Assembly (NCBI GenBank): GCA_041394245.1
Contig: JAWKIR010000002.1
Span: 2,232,001 to 2,296,000 of the forward strand
DNA length: 64,000 nucleotides
Reading direction: 5' to 3'
From: Acidimicrobiales bacterium
Lineage (GTDB): Bacteria > Actinomycetota > Acidimicrobiia > Acidimicrobiales > Aldehydirespiratoraceae
Shown: one piece after another, positions 8,167 to 16,682 of the stretch
Layout of the letters: each line of letters starts with the position of its first letter
How positions within the stretch are numbered: the first letter of the stretch is position 1
Translations under genes and position numbers: made by a program
The notes under the pieces: generated by a model
Told to the model about the DNA's origin: nothing
Seen by the model: only the letters and a program-made list of their open reading frames with translations
The model's database searches: none

Positions 8167-9147
8167 TCAGCCTCCCGCCACCGCGGGGAGGACCTTGTCG
8201 ACCGTCAGCTCGAGCGACTGCCAGGCCGAGTCGATCGGCATGCCGCCGACGAGCGGATGCAACGACAGCGCGCCCGTCTCCCGGATCCGCTCGATCGCCT
8301 GCTCGGGCGAGAGGAACTGGTAGATCCCCTCGGCCCGCAACTCGTCGACGTTCGACGCGTGGCTGTGCACCGCCGACGTCTGGTCGGGGGTCTGCCACGA
8401 GTCGTACGTCGACGCCTCGAGCCAGAAGTGGTGGCCGAGCTCGGCCCAGGCCTTGTCGGGATCCTCGACCACGTGGACCATGGCGACCTTCTCGGGGGCG
8501 ATGCAGAACCCGGAAGTGCCGTGCTTCTCGCACTCCTCGTAGTACAACGCCTCGAGCTCCGCGATCGGAGCCGGAAGCTGGAGCGGCAGACCGAGCCGGG
8601 CCGCCCGCTTCGCCGCGGCGGGGCCGGACCCGCCGATCATGACCATCGGATGGGGTCGGGTGTAGGGCATCGGCCCGACCTTGATGGTCTCACCGTTGAG
8701 CTCGAACTCCTCGCCCGACCAGACCTTGAGCATGATGTCGAGCGACTCGTCGAGGATCTTGCCCCGGCGGGTCCATTCCTTGCCGACGGCGGCGTATTCG
8801 GCCGGGCGGTAGCCGAGACCCGTGGTGATCGACAGTCGGCCCTTGCTGATCAGATCGATCACCGCCATCTCCTGTGCCAGCAACACGGGATCGTGGAGCG
8901 GGACCAGGAGCGCGGTGATCGCGACCGACAGGTTCTGCGTACGGTTGAGGATCATCGCCGCGGTGAGCAGCGGTGTGGGACTCCAGCCGAGCGCGGTGGC
9001 GGTGTGTTCCTCGGTGCTCACCATCGCGAAGCCGTTCTTGTCGGCGTATTCGGCGAGGTCGATGCCGGCGCGATAGCGATCGCTCATGTGCTCGGCATCG
9101 GTGGGGTCGGGATGCACGAAGTTGAGGCGCATCATCATGAAGGCCAC
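8167..9147 (-). CDS. LLM-class (luciferase-like) flavin-dependent oxidoreductase
   Basis: A TIM-barrel oxidoreductase of 326 residues that uses F420 or FMN. The N terminus is RLNFVHP, followed by AEYADKNGFAMVSTEEH, LNRTQNLSVAITALLVPLHDPVLLAQEMAVIDLISKGRLSITTGLGY, the core signature of the family, then PMVMIGGSGPAAAKRAARLG in the cofactor region. In actinobacteria such proteins are often F420-dependent, but the cofactor is not provable here. It sits 23 bases downstream of a P450 in the same operon, so it may process the hydroxylated product. Confidence 0.9.
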   Translation of the reverse strand: MAFMMMRLNFVHPDPTDAEHMSDRYRAGIDLAEYADKNGFAMVSTEEHTATALGWSPTPLLTAAMILNRTQNLSVAITALLVPLHDPVLLAQEMAVIDLISKGRLSITTGLGYRPAEYAAVGKEWTRRGKILDESLDIMLKVWSGEEFELNGETIKVGPMPYTRPHPMVMIGGSGPAAAKRAARLGLPLQLPAPIAELEALYYEECEKHGTSGFCIAPEKVAMVHVVEDPDKAWAELGHHFWLEASTYDSWQTPDQTSAVHSHASNVDELRAEGIYQFLSPEQAIERIRETGALSLHPLVGGMPIDSAWQSLELTVDKVLPAVAGG

Positions 9148-9170
9148 GGCGGGTCTCCTCGGGTCTGGGT

Positions 9171-10418
9171 TCAGCTGAACGGATCGGCCACTCCGGACCG
9201 GACTCCGGGCGAGAACCTAACCGGCATCGTGACCACGCCCGTCATCAACAGATTGCCCGGGTAGGGCCGGAACCGTTCGAGGTCGATCTCGTAGTCGGGG
9301 ACCCGGGCAAGCACGTCGGCGATCATCAGCTCGGATTCGACGCGGGCGATGCTCGATCCGATACACCGATGACCGCCGAGGCCGAAGGCGAGGTGTTTGT
9401 TCTCGGTCCGCTCGATGTCGACCCGGTCGGCCTGTGGGAACATCGCCTCGTCGTGATTGGCGCTGACCCACGAGATGAACACGACGTCGCCGCGCTTGAT
9501 CTCGCGGCCGCCGAGCTCGACGTCTCTCGTGGCCGTGCGGGTCAACGATTCGCTCGGGCTGTAGAAGCGGAGGAACTCCTCGACCGCGACGGGTATCGCG
9601 GTCGGATCCTCGATCAGTCGCTGCCGGTCGTCGGGGTGCGTGCCGAGATGATGGAGCCCCCACCCCACCAGTGAGGTCGTGGTGTCGAGACCACCCGCCA
9701 CCAGGTTCCAGAGGATCCCGACGACCTCGTCGTCGCTCAGCAGCCGGCCGTCGATCTCGCTCGACACGATCGCCGAGGTCAGATCGTCGCCGGGGTTCGA
9801 CCGGCGATGACGTGCGATCTCACCGAGCTCACCCCACATGTCGCCGACCCGCGCGACCGCTTCCTGGAACTGCGCATCCGACGGCTTGAACGACGACGTC
9901 GCGTGGAAGAAGTCGGCGTAGTAGCGCCAGTTGGTCGACGGCATTCCCATCATCTCGAGCGTCATCACCCCCGGCACCGGGGTCGCGTAGTCGAGGATCA
10001 GGTCGCCCTCGCCGGCCTCGATCATCTCGTCGAGGAACCAGCTCGACACATGGGCGATGCGGTCGCGGCTCGCCTCGACCGCCTTGGTGACCATGAACGG
10101 GTTGAGCACGCGCCGCAGGTCGGCATGGGCGGGGCCGTCGATCTCCGACACCCCCATCCGCGGGGTCTGTGGCGGCCGGGGGATCCCGCAGATGCCGTGG
10201 TAGTCGATGCCATCGGCCGCGCCCGGCTCGAACTTGTGGGCGAACGTCTCGTTGTCGCGGGCCACGGCGGCGACCGCCTCGTAGTCGGTCACCATCCAGA
10301 AACCACCGTGGTGCTCGTTGAAGACGACCGGGCACTCGCTGCGGAGCTCGGCATAGCGGTCGTGACGGGCCGCGACCCAGGCCCGATCCTGATGGTCGAC
10401 GTCGATGCGATCGGTCAT
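9171..10418 (-). CDS. Cytochrome P450
   Basis: A soluble bacterial P450 of about 415 residues that hydroxylates an unknown substrate with electrons from a ferredoxin. Visible motifs are the I-helix AGGLDTTTS (oxygen activation), K-helix EEFLRFYSP (ExxR) and haem loop FGLGGHRCIG with the thiolate Cys near residue 352. The SDR stop and this ATG share one base (TGATG); a GTG one codon earlier (10421) is also possible. It contains a Pro-rich stretch (GIPRPPQTPRMG) before the B-C region. It belongs to the operon 12249-7294, so a hydroxylation step followed by SDR oxidation is plausible. Confidence 0.93.
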   Translation of the reverse strand: MTDRIDVDHQDRAWVAARHDRYAELRSECPVVFNEHHGGFWMVTDYEAVAAVARDNETFAHKFEPGAADGIDYHGICGIPRPPQTPRMGVSEIDGPAHADLRRVLNPFMVTKAVEASRDRIAHVSSWFLDEMIEAGEGDLILDYATPVPGVMTLEMMGMPSTNWRYYADFFHATSSFKPSDAQFQEAVARVGDMWGELGEIARHRRSNPGDDLTSAIVSSEIDGRLLSDDEVVGILWNLVAGGLDTTTSLVGWGLHHLGTHPDDRQRLIEDPTAIPVAVEEFLRFYSPSESLTRTATRDVELGGREIKRGDVVFISWVSANHDEAMFPQADRVDIERTENKHLAFGLGGHRCIGSSIARVESELMIADVLARVPDYEIDLERFRPYPGNLLMTGVVTMPVRFSPGVRSGVADPFS

Positions 10419-11257
10419 CACTGCTCCCCGATCGCCTCGAAGAAGTCGAAGTCGGCGAAGTGGGTCTCGGCGCGCTGCTCGACGAACCGCCGACCGCGCG
10501 GGTGGGTCAGGATCAGGGTGCGATCAGCCTCGATGCCGGCCACGACGAAGCGCCCGACATCCTCCTGCGCCATCGCATACGGGATCGCGCCGACGGTCGG
10601 CCCGACCTCGACCGCACCGCCGTAGCGATCCGGGCGATGTTTCATCGACGTTTGCATCAGGTTCGAGTCGACGGTGCCCGGACACAGACACGACACGCCG
10701 ATGCCGTCTGCCGCGAGCTCGCCGCGCAGTGTCTCCGTGTAGCCGACGACCGCGTGCTTGGTGGTCGTGTAGAGACCGAGGTGGGTGCCGGCGACCTCCT
10801 CGGGTCTCGACGCCCACAGACCCGCCATCGACGCGGTGTTGACCACGTGCCCGCCACGCCCGTGGGCCCGGATTCTCGGCACGATTGCGGCGCAGGCGCG
10901 GACGATCGTCATCAGGTTGAACTCGATGACCCACCCCCACTCGGCCTCGGTCGCGGCGAGCAGTTCACCGCTGTGGACGACGCCGACATTGTTCGAGAGC
11001 ACGTCGATCGACCCGAAGGCGGATTCGGCTGCGTCGGCCAGCGCGACAAGCGACGCGGGTTCGGTCGCGTCGACCTGCACGGCCACCGCGTTCGCTCCCA
11101 GGCCCACCATCTCGTCGGCCACCGTCGCCGCGGTCGCCTCGTCGATGTCGGCGATCACGAGCCGGGCGCCCTTCGCCGCCAGCCCGAGCGCGATCCCGCG
11201 TCCGACTCCACCGCCCCCGCCGACGATGACCGCCGTCGTCTCGTCGCTGATCCTCAT
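10418..11257 (-). CDS. Short-chain dehydrogenase/reductase
   Basis: A classical SDR of 279 residues, oxidising or reducing a hydroxyl/keto group with NAD(P)(H). The nucleotide-binding motif is GGGGGVGRG at residues 12-20, an acidic residue at the end of strand 2 (ADIDEA) favours NAD, the structural NNVG motif is near residue 90, and the catalytic Ser-Tyr-Lys are in NTASMAGLWAS and YTTTK. The start is set at 11257 because ATG there overlaps the KARI-like stop as ATGA and the frame upstream lacks SDR sequence. It has an unusually long C-terminal tail (HPRGRRFVEQRAETHFADF). Confidence 0.92.
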   Translation of the reverse strand: MRISDETTAVIVGGGGGVGRGIALGLAAKGARLVIADIDEATAATVADEMVGLGANAVAVQVDATEPASLVALADAAESAFGSIDVLSNNVGVVHSGELLAATEAEWGWVIEFNLMTIVRACAAIVPRIRAHGRGGHVVNTASMAGLWASRPEEVAGTHLGLYTTTKHAVVGYTETLRGELAADGIGVSCLCPGTVDSNLMQTSMKHRPDRYGGAVEVGPTVGAIPYAMAQEDVGRFVVAGIEADRTLILTHPRGRRFVEQRAETHFADFDFFEAIGEQ

Positions 11258-12249
11258 GCGGACACTTCGGCCGGTCCGTTGGGCGTGACGTTCTCGCCGA
11301 GCCGACGCCGTAGATCGGTCTCGAAGCCGGCGATCGTCGCGTTCGCGTGCTCGGCCCAGAGCTCGGCCAGGCGGGGGTGTCCGGCATCGCGCTGCTCGTC
11401 CCACTCGTCGGCGAAACGACCCGACGTGATGTCGTCGAGGAGCTGCGCCATGCGGCCGTGGAGATCGAAGTCGTCGAACGTGCCTCGCCGGCTCAGCTGT
11501 CCGTACTGGCTCGTCGGCGAATGGAACCCGAGCTGGCCGACGAAGCCCAACTTGCGCACCAGCGTGTAGCTGCGCTCGACCTCGCCCGACAGCATCAGCT
11601 CGGTGATGATCGCCTCGAGCGGGATGTCGTTCTCCATCATGAGCCGCACGAAGGCGTTGTTGACGTGGGTCAGCGCGGGCGACAGCACCTGCTCGACGGC
11701 GAGGTCGAGCACCGCCTCCTGCCGCGGCGACATCTCGATCCCGCCCTGCTTCAGCCCGCCGATGCCGTGGGCGATCGCGAGCGTGCGGGCCAGGGCCGTG
11801 CCGGTCACATCGCGATGCACGCCGACGCCGGTGATGAACCCCCAGCCTTCCTCGTAGCAGCGCCGCACCTCGGGGCCGAGCATGCGTGGCGCGACCATGG
11901 CCTGGTCACCGGCCGGGTCGAAGCGGTCGAAGGCGAGCGTGTAGCCGGAGGCGACGATGGTCAACGCGCCGTCGCCCGGTTCGATCGGGAGCTCGGGGAT
12001 CACGTCGTCGGGAACGAGGACGCAGATCACGTCGGCCTCGCTCGCCGCCTCGAGGTCACGGGCCTCGAACCCGTCGGCCTCGGCCTCGGCCCGGGAATCG
12101 TCGTTGCGCACGCACACGACCGGCGCCACACCGCTGTCGCGCAGGTTGAGCGCCCAGCTCCGTCCCTGGTTGCCGTAGCCGACCACGGCGACGGTCTGCC
12201 CGTCGAGTACCGAGAGGTCGGCGTCGGCCTCGTAGTGGATTGTCGTCAT
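11254..12249 (-). CDS. Ketol-acid reductoisomerase-like protein with altered active site
   Basis: 331 residues, the length of class I KARI (IlvC). The Rossmann motif is VVGYGNQGRSWALNLRDSG and the knotted C-terminal domain is present, with LDLAVEQVL matching the metal-binding D-L-x-x-E-Q of KARI. However, the catalytic HGF-x-IH stretch reads SGYTLAF and the APKGPGH stretch reads APRMLGP, so the His and Lys of true KARI appear replaced. It is not in an ilv operon but leads a P450/SDR/luciferase-like operon. I infer a KARI-fold dehydrogenase or isomerase with a changed substrate rather than branched-chain amino acid synthesis. The 16-bp motif at 12258 lies just upstream. Confidence 0.75.
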   Translation of the reverse strand: MTTIHYEADADLSVLDGQTVAVVGYGNQGRSWALNLRDSGVAPVVCVRNDDSRAEAEADGFEARDLEAASEADVICVLVPDDVIPELPIEPGDGALTIVASGYTLAFDRFDPAGDQAMVAPRMLGPEVRRCYEEGWGFITGVGVHRDVTGTALARTLAIAHGIGGLKQGGIEMSPRQEAVLDLAVEQVLSPALTHVNNAFVRLMMENDIPLEAIITELMLSGEVERSYTLVRKLGFVGQLGFHSPTSQYGQLSRRGTFDDFDLHGRMAQLLDDITSGRFADEWDEQRDAGHPRLAELWAEHANATIAGFETDLRRRLGENVTPNGPAEVSA

Positions 12250-12257
12250 GGATGCTT

Positions 12258-12273
12258 TCTAACATCCGTGTCA
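12258..12273 (-). promoter_or_regulatory. 16-bp divergent-promoter motif, copy 1
   Basis: On the minus strand it reads TGACACGGATGTTAGA, 9 bases from the KARI-like start; its last base on the plus side is the A of the PhoD-like ATG. On the plus strand, TAACAT (12260-12265) lies 7 bases before that ATG and would be a leaderless -10. A protein bound here could control both genes. Confidence 0.55.
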
Positions 12274-13925
12274 TGTCGCCCTCCAGTGGTCCACTCACCC
12301 GTCGCGGTTTCCTCGCCGCCTCCGCCGGGCTGGTCGCCGCCGCGTGCGCGAGCGACGGCGACGGCGCCGCCCCGCCGTCGACGAGCACGGCACCGACGAC
12401 CACCACGACCGCGGCGACGACCACGACCGTCACCCCGACGACCACGATCCCCACACCGGTCTTCGACGTCGATCCGTTCCCCTACCTCACGGCCTCGGGC
12501 GACCCACTCCCTGATGCGGTCGTCATCTGGACGCGACTCGCCACCGACCCCACGGCCCCCGACGGGGGCATCGGCGCCGATCGGGTCCCCGTCGAGTGGG
12601 AGGTCGGAGTGGGTGGCGGCGAGGTGGTCGCCACCGGGACGTTCGTGACCCGCGCCGACCACGGCCATTCGGTGCACGTCGACGTCACCGGGCTCGATCC
12701 GTCCACCGCCTACTGGTACCGATTCCGCGTCGGCGAGTGGACGGTCGGCGGAATGACGCGAACCGCGCCGCCCGTCGGTGCGTCGGTCGAATCCCTCCGC
12801 TTCGCCGTCGCGTCCTGCATGGCATGGAAGTCGGGCCACTTCACGCCCCTGGCCCACATGGTCGACGAGGACCTCGACGCGGTGATCTTCGTCGGCGACT
12901 ACATCTACGAGCTCGAGAGCGGCAACTTCCGCCAGCACGACCTGCCGGTCCCCTTCTCGCTCGACGAGTACCGGCGGTACTACGCGATCGCCCGGCTCGA
13001 GCCCGAGCTGGCGACCTGCCATCAGAACGTCCCCTGGATCGTGATGTGGGACGACCACGAGGTCGAGGACAACTACGCCGGATGGGAACCGGGCGGCATC
13101 GGATCGCTCGAACCCGGCGCGGCCGAGGGGTTCCGCGACCGGCGCACCGCCGCCTACCAGGCCTGGTGGGAGTTCATGCCGGTGCGCACCGGCCCGCCCG
13201 TCGACGGGGAGCTCACCGTCTACCGCGCCTTCGACTTCGGCGACCTCGCCCGCCTGACGCTCGTCGACGACCGCCAGTACCGCTCCCCCATCATCCAGGG
13301 GGAGGGCAACGGCAACCTCCCCCGCCCGCTCGGCGGCGGCCCCCAACTCGACGGCACCTTCGACGAGTCCCGCACGATGCTGGGCGAGGAACAGGAGGCG
13401 TGGCTCGCCGACCGCCTCCGCCACGACGCCCGGTGGACCCTGCTCGCCCAGCAGACGATCATGGCCGAGGTGGACCGCGCCCCCGACGACCCGACCAAGG
13501 GATTCTCGATGGACGCCTGGGACGGCTATGCGGCGCCCCGCGAGCGGCTCCTGTCACAGATCGCCGACGAGGGCATCGAGAACTTCGTGGTGCTCGGTGG
13601 CGACATCCACACCTCGGCGGTGGCCGACCTCCACGTCTCGTACCGCGAGCCGAACTCGCCGATGGTCGGCACGGAGTTCGTGGCACCGTCGGTCACCAGC
13701 CTCGAGCTGCTCCTCCCCGAGTTCGTCGAGGGATCACGGTCGAACGACCACATCCACCTCTACGAGACGGAGCACCGCGGGTATCTCGTCGTCGAGGTCA
13801 CACGAGACGAGCTGCTCGGCCACTTCCGCTGGGTCGAGACCACCCAGGCCCCCACGTCACCCATCGAGACCGCGTCGACATGGCGGGTCACCGCCGGGGC
13901 CGTCGGCGTCGAGCAGATCGCATGA
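12273..13925 (+). CDS. PhoD-like phosphatase/phosphodiesterase, Tat-exported lipoprotein
   Basis: A 550-residue extracytoplasmic metallophosphoesterase of the alkaline phosphatase D family, releasing phosphate from mono- or diesters. The N terminus holds a twin-arginine motif (LTRRGFLAA) and a lipobox (VAAAC), so it is probably exported folded and lipid-anchored; a Thr-rich linker follows to about residue 65. A Fn3-like PhoD_N domain precedes the metal-site motifs ASCMAW, GDYIYE, WDDHEVEDN and GGDIHTS. ATG 12273 is chosen because it places RR at the usual distance and fits a leaderless -10. Its stop overlaps the P450 start (ATGA), an odd functional pairing. Confidence 0.92.
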   Translation: MSPSSGPLTRRGFLAASAGLVAAACASDGDGAAPPSTSTAPTTTTTAATTTTVTPTTTIPTPVFDVDPFPYLTASGDPLPDAVVIWTRLATDPTAPDGGIGADRVPVEWEVGVGGGEVVATGTFVTRADHGHSVHVDVTGLDPSTAYWYRFRVGEWTVGGMTRTAPPVGASVESLRFAVASCMAWKSGHFTPLAHMVDEDLDAVIFVGDYIYELESGNFRQHDLPVPFSLDEYRRYYAIARLEPELATCHQNVPWIVMWDDHEVEDNYAGWEPGGIGSLEPGAAEGFRDRRTAAYQAWWEFMPVRTGPPVDGELTVYRAFDFGDLARLTLVDDRQYRSPIIQGEGNGNLPRPLGGGPQLDGTFDESRTMLGEEQEAWLADRLRHDARWTLLAQQTIMAEVDRAPDDPTKGFSMDAWDGYAAPRERLLSQIADEGIENFVVLGGDIHTSAVADLHVSYREPNSPMVGTEFVAPSVTSLELLLPEFVEGSRSNDHIHLYETEHRGYLVVEVTRDELLGHFRWVETTQAPTSPIETASTWRVTAGAVGVEQIA

Positions 13926-15097
13926 CCGACTTCACCATCCCGCCCTACGACGAGTGGGCCGACGCCCAGCCCTACGACATGTGGGCGACGGCCCGCCGGA
14001 CCTGCCCCGTCGTGGAGACACCGGGAAACGAGTGGGCACCGCTCCCCGGGTTCAGCACCACCACGTTCGCCGACGCCGATCACGTGCTGCGCGATCCGGC
14101 GACGTTCTCGGCCTCGATCAACGCCGAGGCCATGGCGCCGTTCATGGGCGAGCTGCTGCTCGGGCTCGACGGCGAGGAGCACCGCCGGTACCGGGCGCTC
14201 GTCGCGCAGGCGTTCAAGCGATCCTCGATCGAACGCTGGAAGCCCGATCTGGTCGACGGCGTGCTCGACCGGCTGCTCGACGACCTCGCGCCCCGGGGCC
14301 GGGGCGACCTCGTCGAGTCGCTGACGTCGAAGTTCCCGGTGCAGGTGATCTGCGGCATCGTCGGTGTCCCTCTCGAGGACCACGAGCGCTTCAACCAGTG
14401 GGCGGAGAAGATCAACTACGGGCCCCTCGACCCCGAGGCCGGGCTCGCCGCGAGCGCGGCGATGGTCGCGTATCTCGAACCACTGGTCGATGCTCGCCGC
14501 ACGCGTCCGACCGGCGATCTCCTGAGTGAACTCGTCCACGCCGAGATCGATGGCGAACGGCTCAGCGACGCCCGCCTCTTCGGCTTCCTGCGCCTCCTCC
14601 TGCCCGCCGGCGCCGAGACGACCTATCGGGTGTTCGGGACGGCGCTGCTCGTCCTCGCCCGCGATGCAACTCTGCGCGACCGGGTGGACGCCGATCGTTC
14701 GCTGGTGCCCCGTTTGATCGAGGAGACCCTGCGCTGGGAGACCTCCGTGACGATGGTCAGTCGGCGGGCCACCGTCGACACCACCATCGGCGACGTGCCG
14801 GTCGGCGCCGGCTGCCCGGTGACCGTCTACAACGGCGCCGCCAATCGCGACCCGCAGCGGTGCGACGATCCCGACCGATTCGACATCGACCGCGACCCCG
14901 TCGCCCATCTCGCCTTCGGGACCGGCCCCCACCAGTGCCTGGGCATGCACCTCGCCCGGGTCGAGCTCGAGGCGGGTGTCAACGCCGTCCTCGACCGCCT
15001 TCGCGACCTGCGCCTCGACCCTGCGAGACCCGCTCCCCGAGTCGCCGGCTACGCCTTCCGCGGCCCCGCCACCCTCCCCGCCCTCTGGACCCCCTGA
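13922..15097 (+). CDS. Cytochrome P450
   Basis: A 391-residue soluble P450. The I-helix reads PAGAETTYR, where Glu replaces the usual Asp; K-helix is EETLRWE (ExxR); haem loop is FGTGPHQCLG with Cys near residue 343. PhoD's final codons overlap the start by ATGA, so translation is coupled. No ferredoxin lies next to it; the nearest is at 27775. It ends just before the REP-like sequence that borders the split RAYT gene. Substrate unknown. Confidence 0.92.
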   Translation: MTDFTIPPYDEWADAQPYDMWATARRTCPVVETPGNEWAPLPGFSTTTFADADHVLRDPATFSASINAEAMAPFMGELLLGLDGEEHRRYRALVAQAFKRSSIERWKPDLVDGVLDRLLDDLAPRGRGDLVESLTSKFPVQVICGIVGVPLEDHERFNQWAEKINYGPLDPEAGLAASAAMVAYLEPLVDARRTRPTGDLLSELVHAEIDGERLSDARLFGFLRLLLPAGAETTYRVFGTALLVLARDATLRDRVDADRSLVPRLIEETLRWETSVTMVSRRATVDTTIGDVPVGAGCPVTVYNGAANRDPQRCDDPDRFDIDRDPVAHLAFGTGPHQCLGMHLARVELEAGVNAVLDRLRDLRLDPARPAPRVAGYAFRGPATLPALWTP

Positions 15098-15133
15098 CAC
15101 CGGCACCGCGACCCGCCACACCGGTGTCAGACA

Positions 15134-15159
15134 CCCGCCACACCGGGGAGTTCGGCGCA
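15134..15159 (+). repeat. REP-like terminal repeat, left copy
   Basis: 26 bp beginning CCCGCCACACCGG and ending TTCGGCGCA. A perfect inverted copy lies at 16657-16682, so the two flank the RAYT gene. This copy overlaps the last codons of the transposase. A GTGTCAGACAC palindrome (about 15123-15134) precedes it. Confidence 0.8.
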
Positions 15160-15424
15160 CTGCGGCTGGTCGAGCAGCCGGAGTCGACGGCGGGCATCGA
15201 CGACGAGCGCCCCGAACGCCGGATCCGATGCGAGGCGGGCCCGTGCCCGCGTCGCCGCCGTACGGACGCCGCTGCCCGATCGGTAGCCGTAGCGCCCGGC
15301 CAGCTCCGTCGAAGACCGATTGGTGGTTTCGAGCGCCAGGAGCGCTGCGGCAAGGCGCTGATCCGCTCGGAGGCCGTCTGCCCGCACCAACTCGAGCTCG
15401 TCGCTCGAGTCGATCCCCAAGGCC

Positions 15425-15432
15425 CAGTCGAC
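15425..15432 (+). repeat. Target-site duplication CAGTCGAC (left copy)
   Basis: CAGTCGAC at 15425-15432 is repeated directly at 15952-15959, bracketing the insertion. An 8-bp duplication fits the 8-9 bp made by IS1-type transposition. Because flanking bases also match, the exact edge is uncertain by 2-3 bases. Confidence 0.7.
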
Positions 15433-15441
15433 GGTAGTGGG

Positions 15442-15705
15442 TCAGTTTGAATCTCGTGGAGATGGGTCAGGGTCTTCGACCCATTCGCCGTCGAGGTCCA
15501 TCGTCGCGAATCCGGTTGTCCAGTGATCTTCGTCGACCTCGTATTCGTCGATCGTGAAAGCGTCGACAAACCGGCGGAATCCGGGCAGGGTGACTGCCTC
15601 GTCGATGCGGGCTGATGCTCGGTCGCGTGACGAGTAGACGCCGAGCAATTTGCCCTCCTCGTCTTCGGGGTGTTGGTGCCATAGGAGAAACACGACTGCG
15701 GTCAC
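15442..15705 (-). CDS. Small DUF7336-like protein carried by the IS-derived element
   Basis: An 87-residue protein with WHQHPEDEEGKLLGVYSSRDRASARIDEAVTLPGF and FTIDEYEVDEDHWTTGF, the pattern of a small family (DUF7336-like) in which a partner-type sequence of the form LIGVYSS...LPGF...DEDHW recurs. Function is unknown. It begins with GTG after AGGATGGGAAC, a weak ribosome binding site, and its stop codon lies inside the left inverted repeat. Its position between the ends of a minimal mobile element makes it a passenger gene. Confidence 0.7.
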   Translation of the reverse strand: MTAVVFLLWHQHPEDEEGKLLGVYSSRDRASARIDEAVTLPGFRRFVDAFTIDEYEVDEDHWTTGFATMDLDGEWVEDPDPSPRDSN

Positions 15706-15724
15706 GTTCCCATCCTGGCCAGAA

Positions 15725-15937
15725 TCAGTCGAGAAGACCAGCGATCTGTTGAAGCGACCACGGATGGTCCGCTATCCCCGCGGCCATCGCCGGGGTCTGC
15801 TTGGTCTTGTACCCGTGCCGGTCGGTGATCGTGAGCGACTGATGGGTGCGGCCGAAGTTGTAGTGCATGTAGTGCAGCGACACGGCGTGGGCGAGGTTCT
15901 CGACCTTCTTGGAGAACCCGTTCGTCTTGACAACCAA
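15725..15937 (-). pseudogene. C-terminal fragment of an IS1-type DDE transposase
   Basis: About 70 codons: NGFSKKVENLAHAVSLHYMHYNF, then GRTHQSLTI, then TPAMAAGIADHPWSLQQIAGLLD. This matches the C-terminal end of transposases usually annotated as IS1 family (YFMHYNFCRIHKTL...TPAMAAG). No start codon or N-terminal catalytic part exists; the fragment begins directly at the right inverted repeat. A 7-residue insertion (DRHGYKT) after the NF-R-H motif differs from relatives. Non-functional by itself. Confidence 0.8.
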
Positions 15938-16587
15938 ACTGACCCACTACCCAGTCGACGGCCTCAGGGGTCCCGGTCCGGACCGGTCGATGATGTTCTG
16001 TGAACCCCCCGATCGGATCGTCCCGGCCGGCCGACACGAATTGGCGATACGCCGCACGCGACCCGATTCGACCGAGAAACTCGCCCGTGGTGAGCCACGG
16101 TAGTCGTGCAGAGCCATCGGCGTAAGCGCGATGACTGGACCAGGCGTAGTCGAGGTCGCCGAGCCCGTCCTCGAGTGGGTTGCGGTGGATGTATCGCAGG
16201 ACGACGAACAGGTACCGATCGCTGTCGATCGGTCGCGAACGGTAGCGACCCCGGAAGAGCGGGCCGTCGAGGCCGTACTTGCCGTTGAAGCGGCGGGTGT
16301 AGTTCTCCCCCACGTGCTTCATCGTCCGGGCCAGCGCAGGCGCCGGGCCTTCGACGAGGAGGTGGTAGTGGTTGCCCATGAGCGCGTACGCATGCACGCG
16401 GGCGTCGGTTCTCGGGAGGGCCTCGCCGATGCAGTGCAGGAAGAACGAACGGTCGTCGTCGTCACCGAAGATCGAGAGTCGACGTGCCCCCCGGTTCATG
16501 ACGTGGTGCCAAGTGGCGGCGGATCTCGTTCGTGGTAGGCGTCCCATGCGCGGCGACGCTAGGCAGCCGGTGTGACAGCACTCTCGT

Positions 16588-16682
16588 AGCGGATGTCTGA
16601 CACCGGTGTAGCGGGTGTCTGACACCGGCAACGCTTCGCGTTGCTCGGAGTTCGGCTGCGCCGAACTCCCCGGTGTGGCGGG
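16588..16682. repeat. REP-like hairpin cluster upstream of the split RAYT gene
   Basis: Two copies of TGTCTGACACCGG (about 16591 and 16612), then the hairpins GCAACGCTTCGCGTTGC (16627-16643) and GGAGTTCGGC-TGC-GCCGAACTCC, and the 26-bp terminal repeat at 16657-16682, which is the inverted partner of 15134-15159. The cluster abuts the stop codon of the acyl-CoA dehydrogenase at 16683 and could also act as its terminator. REP hairpins next to RAYT genes are the expected substrates of these enzymes. Confidence 0.75.

Larger units (their letters stand above)
15433..15951. mobile_element. 519-bp IS1-type-derived element with passenger gene, inserted in the RAYT gene
   Basis: Ends are 17-bp perfect inverted repeats, GGTAGTGGGTCAGTTTG at 15433-15449 and its complement at 15935-15951, flanked by an 8-bp direct repeat. 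Inside are the last 70 codons of a transposase, abutting the right end, and a complete 87-codon gene unrelated to transposition. Most of the transposase is gone, so the unit cannot move by itself and would need a related transposase supplied elsewhere. The transposase tail resembles proteins annotated as IS1 family, and GG at the tips and an 8-bp duplication agree. Confidence 0.75.
15127..16547 (-). pseudogene. RAYT (Y1_Tnp, REP-associated tyrosine transposase) gene split by an insertion
   Basis: The N-terminal part (16547 to about 15952) has HHVMNRGARR, the HUH-type motif GNHYHLLVEG, YGLDGPLFRGRYRS, LRYIHRNPLEDG and LTTGEFLGRI; the C-terminal part (15432 to 15127) continues at LGIDSSDELELVRADG and ends RLLDQPQCAELPGVAGV. 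The relative at 19959 aligns across both halves. Removing the 519-bp insertion plus one 8-bp duplicate restores a single frame reading PEAVDWALGIDSSD, so the gene was intact before the insertion. RAYTs are single-strand transposases thought to spread REP hairpins. Conserved HUH and flanking REP-like sequences suggest it was active recently. Confidence 0.85.

Noticed and set aside
9213..9222. CCTAACC in the P450 gene as a motif copy
   Set aside because: It is in coding sequence and has no second half.
12596..13900. Long open frames opposite or overlapping PhoD and other genes
   Set aside because: They are Arg/Pro-rich shadows caused by high GC and lack any family motif.
15702..15951. Continuation of the RAYT protein into the insertion as a functional fusion
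   Set aside because: The residues after EAVDW are out-of-frame reading of the transposase remnant and do not match any RAYT C terminus.
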